Below, in pieces: positions 16,515 through 25,549 of a DNA stretch of 64,000 nt. The number at the start of each line of letters is the position of its first letter. Within the stretch, counting starts at the first letter, position 1. The notes under the pieces were generated by a model. The model was not told the DNA's origin. It saw nothing but the letters and a program-made list of their open reading frames with translations, and ran no database searches. This DNA is from Streptomyces sp. ERV7 (lineage in GTDB: Bacteria > Actinomycetota > Actinomycetes > Streptomycetales > Streptomycetaceae). The stretch covers positions 682,001-746,000 of the forward strand of contig NZ_LYOY01000040.1 of the NCBI RefSeq assembly GCF_001653515.1, read 5' to 3'. The translations under genes were made by a program, and so were the position numbers.

Positions 16515-17876
16515 ATGACAGGCGAGGCGGTATCCGCAGTGCGTCGGCAGGCGGCTGGGCTGAGCCGCGACGCCGAGGCGGTCGTCGGGCCACTCCGGGG
16601 CTACCACCACGAGACGTACGCCTTTCCGCTGCCTGCGGAGAACCCGCTGAGCGCGCGCTTCGAACGGGTGAAGCTCCGCTCGCCGCGACCCGGCCTGCTC
16701 TGGTTCGACCGGCGGTGCTTCGTGTCCGAGGACCGGCTGCTGCTCGCACTGCGCGGCAGGGTGGGCCGCGTTCCGGAGTGCGCGGAGGTGGTGGAGAACG
16801 TCGTTCTGCAGGAGTTCATCCCGGGCCGGACACTCGGTGCGGGGCAGCCGCCCGGTCAGCCGCTCTCGGGTCGCCACAGCGCCCAACTGGCGGACCTCTT
16901 CGCGGAACTGGTGAGCATCGAGCCGGACGAGCTCCGGGCCGAGTGCGCCTGCGCCCCCGAGGACCGCGCCCCCGACGGCGACTCGGCGGCCTTCCTCGGC
17001 CGGCTGATCCACTTCACCGAGAACGAGGTGTGCCACAAGCATGCCGCGCTCTACGAGCCGCTCTTCCGGCGGCTGCGCGTTCCCGGGAACGTCCTGCACG
17101 AGCTCAAGGAGCGGGCGGCCGCGCTCCGGCCGCGCCCGTTCTCCCTGCTCCACGGGGATCTGCACCGGAAGAACCTCATCGTGGACCCGGCCGGGGACCT
17201 GTGGACCATCGACTGGGAACTCGCGATGATCGGCGACCCGCTCTGGGACCTCGCCACCCATCTGCATCTGATGCGCTACCCGCCCCGGGAGGCCCGCCGT
17301 GTCGGCGAGCTGTGGCGGTCGTCCGTGGAGAGTGCGCGGCCGGGCAGCTCCACGGGGTGGGAGCAGGACCTGCCCGTGCTCCTCGAGTTCAAGCGCGTGC
17401 AGTCGGTGTACACGGACATGATGCGCGCGGCGCTGGCGCTGGGCCCCGGACCGGGGCCGAACTGGGGGGCGATGGAGCGTGAGGCCCGGAAGGTGGGGCG
17501 CGCGCTCGCGGCGGCGGCCGGTCCGATGAGGCTGAGCGGGATCCCGACGCCCTCGCAGATCATGTCCGCGTACGCGGAATGGTTCTCCTCGGTGGGGCCG
17601 GCGACCAGATGGCCAGGGCGGGACCGGAGCCCCGCCCGTGTGTCCCGCCCGGCCGCTAAGCCCTCAACAGCACCGGTGGTGTTCGCCAGGGGGGTGGGGC
17701 GGCTGGTGGAGTGGGGGTGGCGGCCGCCTCGGCCCTCGCCCAGGACCTGCCAGCCGGCGCGCGTCAGGGTGATGTACGCGCCGCAGCGCAGCCCGTGCAG
17801 GGTGCAGGCGTCCCGCAGGCCCCACATCCAGGCGCCGTCCTCCTCGGTCCAACGCTCGTCGCCGTCACGGCAGTAG
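16515..17876 (+). CDS. APH/choline-kinase-family phosphotransferase, 3' end irregular
   Basis: A kinase-like protein of the APH family with the catalytic loop HGDLHRKN (His213, Asp215) and the metal-binding WTIDWE segment. It should phosphorylate a small hydroxylated molecule using ATP; nothing points specifically to an antibiotic. The start is ATG 16515 or ATG 16491. APH-like sequence fades at about nucleotide 17600, yet the frame stays open to 17876, antisense to the next gene for about 600 bp. In a shifted frame a TAA occurs at 17657-17659. The last 90 or so residues are therefore probably not native: either a frameshift or a deletion scar. Confidence 0.72.
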   Translation: MTGEAVSAVRRQAAGLSRDAEAVVGPLRGYHHETYAFPLPAENPLSARFERVKLRSPRPGLLWFDRRCFVSEDRLLLALRGRVGRVPECAEVVENVVLQEFIPGRTLGAGQPPGQPLSGRHSAQLADLFAELVSIEPDELRAECACAPEDRAPDGDSAAFLGRLIHFTENEVCHKHAALYEPLFRRLRVPGNVLHELKERAAALRPRPFSLLHGDLHRKNLIVDPAGDLWTIDWELAMIGDPLWDLATHLHLMRYPPREARRVGELWRSSVESARPGSSTGWEQDLPVLLEFKRVQSVYTDMMRAALALGPGPGPNWGAMEREARKVGRALAAAAGPMRLSGIPTPSQIMSAYAEWFSSVGPATRWPGRDRSPARVSRPAAKPSTAPVVFARGVGRLVEWGWRPPRPSPRTCQPARVRVMYAPQRSPCRVQASRRPHIQAPSSSVQRSSPSRQ

Positions 17877-18238
17877 AGCAGGACGGCGGTGCGCACCGGC
17901 GTCCGGCGGCGCAGGTCGTGCGGGATCACCCGGCGCAGATGCGCGAGGAGCGCGTTGCGGAACTCCCAGCCGTCGGCGGCGACCGGGCGCCGCACGAACG
18001 AGGCGCTGGCGGCCAGCCGTTCCTCGTGGTCCAGGACGGCGATCACCGCCGTCGACGGGGTCGGGCGGTGCCGGGTGTGCAGGCCGCTGACCACCTCGCG
18101 GGGGTTGCGCAGCAGCGGGATCCCCGCCGAGGCCCACTCCGCGGGCTCCAGCATCCTGGCGAGACGGTTCCCCGAGGCCGCCGACATGAGGGACGACGCG
18201 CCTGCCGAGGCTGCGGACGGTGCGAATCCGAAGGTCAC
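17276..18238 (-). CDS. Conserved hypothetical protein, 3' end irregular
   Basis: Starts at GTG 18238 with gggagg upstream (protein VTFGFAPSAA). About 190 residues look like a real globular protein (ARMLEPAEWASAGIPLLRNP; FVRRPVAADGWEF; RTAVLLYCRDGDERW; GAYITLTRAGWQVLGEG); no domain is recognised. After RPTPL (about 17690) the frame runs on without a stop into the antisense of the kinase gene to 17276. If one C were absent from the six-C run at about 17691, the frame would stop at TAG 17656-17658, overlapping the kinase's shifted TAA. The native product is probably about 194 residues. Confidence 0.6.
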   Translation of the reverse strand: MTFGFAPSAASAGASSLMSAASGNRLARMLEPAEWASAGIPLLRNPREVVSGLHTRHRPTPSTAVIAVLDHEERLAASASFVRRPVAADGWEFRNALLAHLRRVIPHDLRRRTPVRTAVLLYCRDGDERWTEEDGAWMWGLRDACTLHGLRCGAYITLTRAGWQVLGEGRGGRHPHSTSRPTPLANTTGAVEGLAAGRDTRAGLRSRPGHLVAGPTEENHSAYADMICEGVGIPLSLIGPAAAASARPTFRASRSIAPQFGPGPGPSASAARIMSVYTDCTRLNSRSTGRSCSHPVELPGRALSTDDRHSSPTRRASRGG

Positions 18239-18460
18239 GGTCCTCCCTTCCGGATACGCGCCCACAGTGCGGGCAGGGTCGGGTGAGGGCGCAGCACAGC
18301 AGGGCCCCCAATCCGGGTCCGCCGTCGCGGCGCGGCTTCAATTCTCGCTGCCTCACGGGCACGCGGCAACGAGCAAATGGAGCCGCTGACGGGAATCGGA
18401 GGGTATGACGCTCATATCCCTGCCCAGCCACACCCCCGATCACGCCCCGGAGCCCTGCGG

Positions 18461-20632
<2,172 letters not shown>

Positions 20633-20711
20633 GCCCCCATACAACAGGACGGGTCTGACATCCGGCCCGCCCGTGGGCGGGCACGGCCGTGCCGCGCGCC
20701 CCGGGGTGCCG

Positions 20712-21305
20712 CTACGGCGTGATGTGGTCCGAGCGCAGGCCGTCGAGCACGATGTCGATATAGCGCCGCCAGTCGCCGCTGCGCCGGTGCACGATCGAGG
20801 TGAGACCGCAGGTCAGGGCGAGGATGTCGGCACCCGCGATGTCGTGCCGGATGGAGCCGGCCGCCTGGCCCTTGCCGACCAGGTCCACGAGCTCGGCCTC
20901 CAGATCGGCGCGCATGGTGCTGGGCGGGCCCTCGGAGCCGAGCGTGCCGCCGATGACGCTGGCGAAACCCCGGTCGCGCGCCTCCACCTCGCCGACCCGG
21001 GTGAGCAGCATCTGGAGCGCCTCAAGCGGCTCGGCCGACTCGCGGCACACCGTGCGGTAGTACGTGAGGATCTCGCCGAAGCGCTGCTGGGAGGCCGCCA
21101 CGACCATGGCTTCCTTGGTGGGGAAGTGGCGGTAGAGCGTGCCCACGCCGACCTCGGCGTGCCGGGCCACCTCGTCCATGGACACGTTGGCGCCGCGTTC
21201 CGCGAAGAGCTCGCGCGCCGCGTTCAGGACCCGGGCCCGGTTGCGCTCCGCGTCAGCCCGGAGCCGGCGGCCACCGCTCTCACTGACCGGCGTTGACGTT
21301 GGCAT
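20712..21305 (-). CDS. TetR-family regulator of the type II polyketide cluster
   Basis: The product is 197 residues from ATG 21305, preceded by ggagggagg. Residues 20-66 form the TetR helix-turn-helix (RARVLNAARELFAERGANVS, VGVGTLYRHFPTKEAM). The C-terminal ligand domain (RVGEVEARDRGF, GLTSIVHRRSGDWRRYIDIVL) resembles SCO-type repressors of small-molecule genes. It is divergent from the PPOX-fold gene and is the only regulator in the cluster, so it is the likely repressor; the ligand may be a pathway product. A hexamer-like sequence gactctacta upstream recurs inverted at about 22489-22500. Confidence 0.85.
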   Translation of the reverse strand: MPTSTPVSESGGRRLRADAERNRARVLNAARELFAERGANVSMDEVARHAEVGVGTLYRHFPTKEAMVVAASQQRFGEILTYYRTVCRESAEPLEALQMLLTRVGEVEARDRGFASVIGGTLGSEGPPSTMRADLEAELVDLVGKGQAAGSIRHDIAGADILALTCGLTSIVHRRSGDWRRYIDIVLDGLRSDHITP

Positions 21306-21476
21306 ACGGAACCTCCCTCCGTTTGACTCTACTATGCCCTGCCGTAACCCACTGAACCAGCCCCGACTTCCCGCCAGTTGGGGTATGCGGTTCGCAGTTG
21401 CCCAGTCGGTTCCACAGGTCGGCCCCGGGTGTTGACAATGGCCTGGTAGCTGCAGTGAGACGGAAGGACGAACACG

Positions 21477-21893
21477 ATGTCGTTGCCCCTGGGGCGTACG
21501 AGTGCGCCGGAGGTGTCGGCGTCGGTGGAGGGCTTCCTGACGGAGCCGCACATCGGCGTGCTGACCACGATCCGGCCCGACGGGTCCCCGCACGTCGCGC
21601 CGGTGCGGTTCACCTGGGACGCGGAGGCGGGGCTCGCCCGGGTGATGACGGTGTCCTCGTCCCGCAAGGCCCGCAATCTGATCGCCGCGCCGGGTTCCCG
21701 GGTCGCCATCTGCCAGGTGGCCGGGTTCAGTTGGGTCACCCTGGAGGGCACGGCCGTGGTCCAGGACGAGCCCGCCCGGGTCACCGAGGGCGCGCGCCGC
21801 TACGCCCGGCGCTACCGCTCGGGCCCGCCCAACCCGCCCGGCCGTGTGGTGGTCGAGATCCGGGTCGACCGTGTGCTGAGCCTGAACGTATAG
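21477..21893 (+). CDS. PPOX-class (F420/FMN split-barrel) protein
   Basis: A 138-residue split-barrel protein (FLTEPHIGVLTTIRPDGSPH, then APVRFTWD). It matches the pyridoxamine-5'-phosphate-oxidase-like class that binds FMN or F420. The SRKARNLIAAPGSRVAICQV segment is the usual dimer and cofactor region. Cluster members of this family reduce or oxidise polyketide or dye-like substrates, but its role here is inferred only from position between the TetR and SnoaL-like genes. The start is ATG 21477 after ggaagga. A perfect terminator hairpin follows. Confidence 0.82.
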   Translation: MSLPLGRTSAPEVSASVEGFLTEPHIGVLTTIRPDGSPHVAPVRFTWDAEAGLARVMTVSSSRKARNLIAAPGSRVAICQVAGFSWVTLEGTAVVQDEPARVTEGARRYARRYRSGPPNPPGRVVVEIRVDRVLSLNV

Positions 21894-21936
21894 AACCCGG
21901 TGCCGATCCCGAAGGCGGGGAGAGGCGAGGCAACGC

Positions 21937-21982
21937 GGAGCGCGGCGGTACGGGGAGTGTCCTCCCCGTACCGCCGCGCTCC
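21937..21982. terminator. Bidirectional terminator between convergent genes
   Basis: A 21-bp perfect stem with a 4-nt loop: ggagcgcggcggtacgggga plus g (21937-21957) against its complement at 21962-21982. It lies between the PPOX-fold gene and the SnoaL-like gene, which converge here. Confidence 0.9.
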
Positions 21983-21998
21983 GTTGTGCCGCGGTTCC

Positions 21999-22445
21999 TC
22001 AGCCCTTGCGCGGCGGGGTGCCGGTCACCCAGATCATGCGCAGCGAGAGCAGGCTCAGGCGCCAGCCGTCCGGGGTGCGCCGGGCCTCGGCGCTCACCAG
22101 GCTTCCGTTCGCGAATATCGGATCGCGCTCGGCGTCCTCCGGATGGTCGGAGGCGTGGTGCACGTGCGTGGAGACGATGTTGGCGCGCAAAGAGGCCCGG
22201 TCGCCGTCGATTTCGACCACGGCGGGCGAGTTGATGTGCTGGGTGAGGGCGAACGCCGCCAGCGCGGTGCTGTGGTACTCGGCGAGGCCCTCGATCCCCT
22301 CGTGCCGGCTCATCGGGAACTCGACGACGGCGTCCTCGGTGAACAGCCCCCGGGCCCAGGCGTCATCGAGCTTGTCGTCGTCCAGATTGATCAGGTAACG
22401 GTCGAGCAGTCCCGCGACATCGGCGGTGGATTGGCTTGAGGTCAT
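21999..22445 (-). CDS. SnoaL-like (NTF2-fold) polyketide-associated protein
   Basis: A 148-residue protein of the NTF2/SnoaL superfamily: LLDRYLINLDDDKLDDAWAR, VEFPMSRHEGIEGL, HINSPAVVEIDGDRASLRAN and a C-terminal strand WRLSLLSLRMIWV. Members include ring-closing cyclases (SnoaL) and cofactor-free hydroxylases (SnoaL2, AclR). Catalytic residues cannot be assigned without alignment. It is divergent from the first FAD oxygenase and shares a 143-bp control region with it, supporting membership in the aromatic polyketide cluster. Confidence 0.82.
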   Translation of the reverse strand: MTSSQSTADVAGLLDRYLINLDDDKLDDAWARGLFTEDAVVEFPMSRHEGIEGLAEYHSTALAAFALTQHINSPAVVEIDGDRASLRANIVSTHVHHASDHPEDAERDPIFANGSLVSAEARRTPDGWRLSLLSLRMIWVTGTPPRKG

Positions 22446-22588
22446 GGTTGAGGATGACTCCGGGACAGGCCTCTGACCAAGAGTCTCTGTAGCAGAGTTG
22501 ACGTACTTGTCAAAGGCCTGTACTAGCAGCTATTTACGCTCGCTGGGGCCCTCGGGATACTGGAGAAACGCCAGTCGGAAGAGGGTAG
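22446..22588. promoter_or_regulatory. Divergent control region of SnoaL-like and FAD oxygenase genes
   Basis: This gap contains TTGAC and GTCAA half-sites 6 bp apart (22499-22514) and tagcagagtt (22491-22500), whose inverted form resembles actctacta upstream of the tetR gene. It is a candidate TetR operator and promoter region for both directions. Confidence 0.45.
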
Positions 22589-24058
22589 ATGGATAACTTT
22601 GACGCGGACGTAATTATCGCGGGAGCCGGCCCCACTGGACTCATGCTCGCAGGCGAACTGCGCCTGAACGGCGTGTCCGTGATTGTCGTCGATCGCCTTG
22701 CCGAGCCGATACAGCAGTCGCGTGCGCTGGGATTCTCGGCGCGCACCATAGAGGAATTCGGCCAGCGCGGGCTGCTGGAGCGTTTCGGTGGCGTGGACGT
22801 CATTCCGGTCGGCCATTTCGGCGGGGTGTCCATCGATTACCGGTTGGTCGAGGGCGGTTCGTACGGGGCCCGGGGCATCCCCCAGTCGCGTACCGAGGGC
22901 GTGCTGGCCGGCTGGGCCGGGCAGCTGGGCGCCGAGGTCCGCCGCGGGGTCGAGGTCACGGGCCTGACGGACGGCGCCGACGGGGTCACCGTGGAGGTGG
23001 CCACGCCCGAGGGCCCGGCCACCTTGCGCGGCCGCTACCTGGTGGGTGCCGACGGCGCCCGCAGTGTGGTGCGCAAGCTCGCGGGCATCGACTTCCCGGG
23101 CACCGACCCGGCCATCGAGCTCCGGTTCGCCGACATCAGCGGGGTGCCGCTGCGCCCGCGCTTCAGCGGCGAGCGGGTGCCCGGCGGCATGGTCATGGTG
23201 CTGCCGCTCGGCCCGGAGCGCTGCCGGATCGTCTACTTCGACCGGAGCGAACCGCTCCGCAAGAGCCCGGACCCGATCACCTTCGACGAGGTGGCCGAGG
23301 CGTTCAAGCGCCTGTCCGGCGAGGACATCAGCGGCGCCACGGTGCACTGGGTCTCCACCACCACCGATGTGAGCCGCCAGGCCGCCGAGTACCGCAAGGG
23401 CCGGGTCTTCCTGGCCGGCGACGCCGCGCACATCCATCTGCCCATCGGCGCCCAGGGAATGAGCGCCGGCGTGCAGGACGCGGTGAACCTCGGCTGGAAG
23501 CTGGCCCTGGAGATCAAGGGCCAGGCTCCCGAGGGCCTGCTCGACACGTACCACTCCGAGCGCCACCCGGTCGGTGCGCGGGTGCTCACCAACACGCTCG
23601 CCCAGCGGATCCTCTACCTGGGCGGCGACGAGATCACCCCGCTGCTCGACGTCTTCACCGAGCTGACCGGGTTCGAGGACGTCCAGAAGACGCTGATCGG
23701 GATGGTCACCGGACTGGACATCCGCCACGACGTGGGCGAGGGCGACCATCCGCTCCTCGGCCGCCGTCTCAAGGACGAGGAACTGGTGGTCGACGGCAAG
23801 AAGACCACCAACTTCGAGCTGCTGACGGCCGGCAAGGCCGTCCTTTTCGACCTCACCGACGACTCCCACCTGCGGGAACTCGCCGCGGGCTGGGCCGACC
23901 GTGTCACCACGGTCACCGCCGAGCAACACGACTGCGACGCCGGTCTGGACGCCTTCCTTGTGCGCCCCGACGGTTACGTCGCCTGGGTCTCCCCCTCCGC
24001 TTCGCGCACGGAGGGGCTCGCCGAAGCCCTCGACCGATGGTTCGGCCGGCCCAACTGA
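22589..24058 (+). CDS. FAD-dependent aromatic hydroxylase (PgaE/JadH type), first copy
   Basis: A 489-residue class A flavoprotein monooxygenase. It has the GAGPTGLMLAGELRLNGV Rossmann motif (residues 12-29), a DG motif (VGADGARSVVRK) and the GDAAHIHLPIGAQGM FAD-ribityl motif, with a thioredoxin-like C-terminal domain. It is closest in pattern to angucycline oxygenases such as PgaE, CabE, JadF and JadH. These use NAD(P)H, O2 and FAD to hydroxylate tetracyclic quinones. Expected role: tailoring oxidation of the polyketide. The start is ATG 22589 with gaagaggg. Paralogue at 30181. Confidence 0.92.
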   Translation: MDNFDADVIIAGAGPTGLMLAGELRLNGVSVIVVDRLAEPIQQSRALGFSARTIEEFGQRGLLERFGGVDVIPVGHFGGVSIDYRLVEGGSYGARGIPQSRTEGVLAGWAGQLGAEVRRGVEVTGLTDGADGVTVEVATPEGPATLRGRYLVGADGARSVVRKLAGIDFPGTDPAIELRFADISGVPLRPRFSGERVPGGMVMVLPLGPERCRIVYFDRSEPLRKSPDPITFDEVAEAFKRLSGEDISGATVHWVSTTTDVSRQAAEYRKGRVFLAGDAAHIHLPIGAQGMSAGVQDAVNLGWKLALEIKGQAPEGLLDTYHSERHPVGARVLTNTLAQRILYLGGDEITPLLDVFTELTGFEDVQKTLIGMVTGLDIRHDVGEGDHPLLGRRLKDEELVVDGKKTTNFELLTAGKAVLFDLTDDSHLRELAAGWADRVTTVTAEQHDCDAGLDAFLVRPDGYVAWVSPSASRTEGLAEALDRWFGRPN

Positions 24059-24112
24059 GCAGGGTCTGACGCCCCGTTCTCTCATACCCGTACCTCGAAG
24101 GAAGCGAAGAAC

Positions 24113-24802
24113 ATGCCCAAGATCTCCAGCGATGACAAGAACCTGACCGTCCTCAACCTCTTCTCCACGGACGCCCCGGAGAAGCAGGAGGGTCTGCTCG
24201 GCGCGATGCGCGAGATCGTCGACTCGGCGGCCTACCCGGGCTGGATGTCCTCCACCGTGCACGCCGGTGTGGACAAGCCGGGCACGGCCAACTTCATCCA
24301 GTGGCGCAGCCGCGCGGACCTGGAGGACCGTTACGACGGCGAGGAGTTCAAGCACCGCACGCTCCCGCTCTTCGGCGAGCTGACCACCTCGATCCGGCTG
24401 CTCCAGAACGAGATCGCGTACTCCCAGACCAAGTCGGGCGAGGGCGTCGAGATCTCCCCGGAGCGCTCGGACTACACCGTGATCGCGGTCTTCGGTGTCG
24501 AGGAGAAGAACCAGGACGACCTGGTCGACGCGCTCGGCCCGTCGATGAAGTTCCTCGGTGACACCGCCGGCTACGTCTCCCACACGATCCTCAAGGGCAT
24601 CGCCGCCCGCGGTCTTGAGGGCTCCTTCGTGGTCTCCTACTCGCAGTGGGAGAGCAAGGAGGCGTTCGACGCCTACCAGGCCACCGCTCAGGACGCCAAG
24701 CCCGCTGCCCGCCAGGAGGCCGAGCGCCGCACCGGCTCGCTCCTGACGTCGGTGGACTCCAACACCTACCGCGTGGTGCACACCCGCGCCGCCGGTAACT
24801 GA
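24113..24802 (+). CDS. Tandem antibiotic-biosynthesis-monooxygenase (ABM) protein
   Basis: A 229-residue protein made of two ABM ferredoxin-like domains (about residues 5-105 and 118-225). Each has the beta-strand/WxS pattern: ANFIQWRSRADLEDRY in the first and SFVVSYSQWESKEAFDAY in the second. Single-domain ABM enzymes such as ActVA-Orf6 and JadG-type proteins oxidise anthrones or cleave rings without metal or cofactor. A fused pair would act as an intramolecular dimer. It lies 54 bp after the FAD oxygenase, and a rho-independent terminator follows, so the two form a separate transcription unit. Confidence 0.85.
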   Translation: MPKISSDDKNLTVLNLFSTDAPEKQEGLLGAMREIVDSAAYPGWMSSTVHAGVDKPGTANFIQWRSRADLEDRYDGEEFKHRTLPLFGELTTSIRLLQNEIAYSQTKSGEGVEISPERSDYTVIAVFGVEEKNQDDLVDALGPSMKFLGDTAGYVSHTILKGIAARGLEGSFVVSYSQWESKEAFDAYQATAQDAKPAARQEAERRTGSLLTSVDSNTYRVVHTRAAGN

Positions 24803-24830
24803 CACCCCGCACCACCACCGCGGTACCTCA

Positions 24831-24873
24831 GAACGCCCGGTTCCTCTCCAGGAGCCGGGCGTTCCGGTTTTTT
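24831..24873 (+). terminator. Rho-independent terminator after the ABM gene
   Basis: gaacgcccgg (24831-24840) pairs with ccgggcgttc (24855-24864), followed by cgg and a run of six T (24868-24873). This is one of few textbook terminators in the window and separates the oxygenase pair from the core PKS operon. Confidence 0.9.
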
Positions 24874-25219
24874 GGGCCGGGTCCGGCAGGGGAGACGCTC
24901 CGGTTCGCGACCTGACGGCATCTGACGCCGACGTGACAATTCCGCACCGCTCAGCTGCTCTTCGTTGCGTGTTCTCTGACATGGCTGCGGTGTATTTGCG
25001 GAATCTGACCGAACCGGACGTAGACCTGAACCGGGGCGCCTTGAACGGCGAGCGGGATCAGAAGACCCTTGAATACATGATCCGGGGCGTGGTTCGCCAC
25101 CGCTGATCCTCTCGCTCAACTCCCGCTCATGGCCCTCGAATCCGGGCGCGTCCGACGTCGTACGCGCCAGGAGCGGGGCCAGTGCCGGATCAACCGCAAC
25201 CGCTGAGGAGCGAATACGT
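24874..25219 (+). promoter_or_regulatory. Control region of the core type II PKS operon
   Basis: A 346-bp gap before the cyclase gene. It must hold the promoter for cyclase to FAD2. Two copies of gaaccgg 17 bp apart (about 25014-25037) were noted; no convincing -10/-35 pair could be fixed. It also contains a 41-codon ORF at 24981-25106. Confidence 0.4.
24981..25106 (+). CDS. Possible 41-residue ORF (uncertain)
   Basis: ATG 24981 to TGA 25106 encodes MAAVYLRNLTEPDVDLN and 24 further residues ending GVVRHR. No good ribosome-binding site precedes it. Third-position GC is roughly 78 percent by hand count, lower than the flanking biosynthetic genes. It could be a leader, a remnant of a small DNA-binding protein, or chance. 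No homology is claimed. Confidence 0.25.
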   Translation: MAAVYLRNLTEPDVDLNRGALNGERDQKTLEYMIRGVVRHR

Positions 25220-25549
25220 ATGCACAGCACGCTCATCGTCGCCCGCATGGAACCCGGTTCGAGCACCGACGTCGCCAAGCTGTTCGCCGAGTTCGACGCG
25301 ACGGAGATGCCGCACCGGATGGGAACGCTGCGCCGTCAGCTGTTCTCCTACCGGGGCCTCTACTTCCACCTGCAGGACTTCGACGCGGACAACGGCGGTG
25401 AGCTGATCGAGGCCGCGAAGAACGACCCGCGGTTCATCGGGATCAGCAACGACCTGAAGCCGTTCATCCAGGCGTACGACCCGGCCACCTGGCGCTCGCC
25501 CGCCGACGCCATGGCCGCCCGCTTCTACAACTGGGAGGCGGGCGCGTGA
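25220..25549 (+). CDS. TcmI/JadI-family polyketide cyclase
   Basis: A 109-residue protein of the TcmI-like cyclase family, ferredoxin-like dimers that close the last rings of aromatic polyketides. The sequence shows MHSTLIVARMEPGSS, MGTLRRQLFSYRGLYFHLQD and RFIGISNDLKPFI, all conserved in JadI, LndF and related angucycline cyclases. Its position directly before KS-alpha is that of jadI in the jadomycin cluster. The stop overlaps the KS-alpha GTG (GTGA), so translation is coupled. Confidence 0.9.
   Translation: MHSTLIVARMEPGSSTDVAKLFAEFDATEMPHRMGTLRRQLFSYRGLYFHLQDFDADNGGELIEAAKNDPRFIGISNDLKPFIQAYDPATWRSPADAMAARFYNWEAGA

Noticed and set aside
16515..17600. Kinase gene as an aminoglycoside resistance determinant
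   Set aside because: The APH fold covers many metabolite kinases; context (GntR, HAD phosphatase) points to metabolism and nothing identifies an antibiotic substrate.
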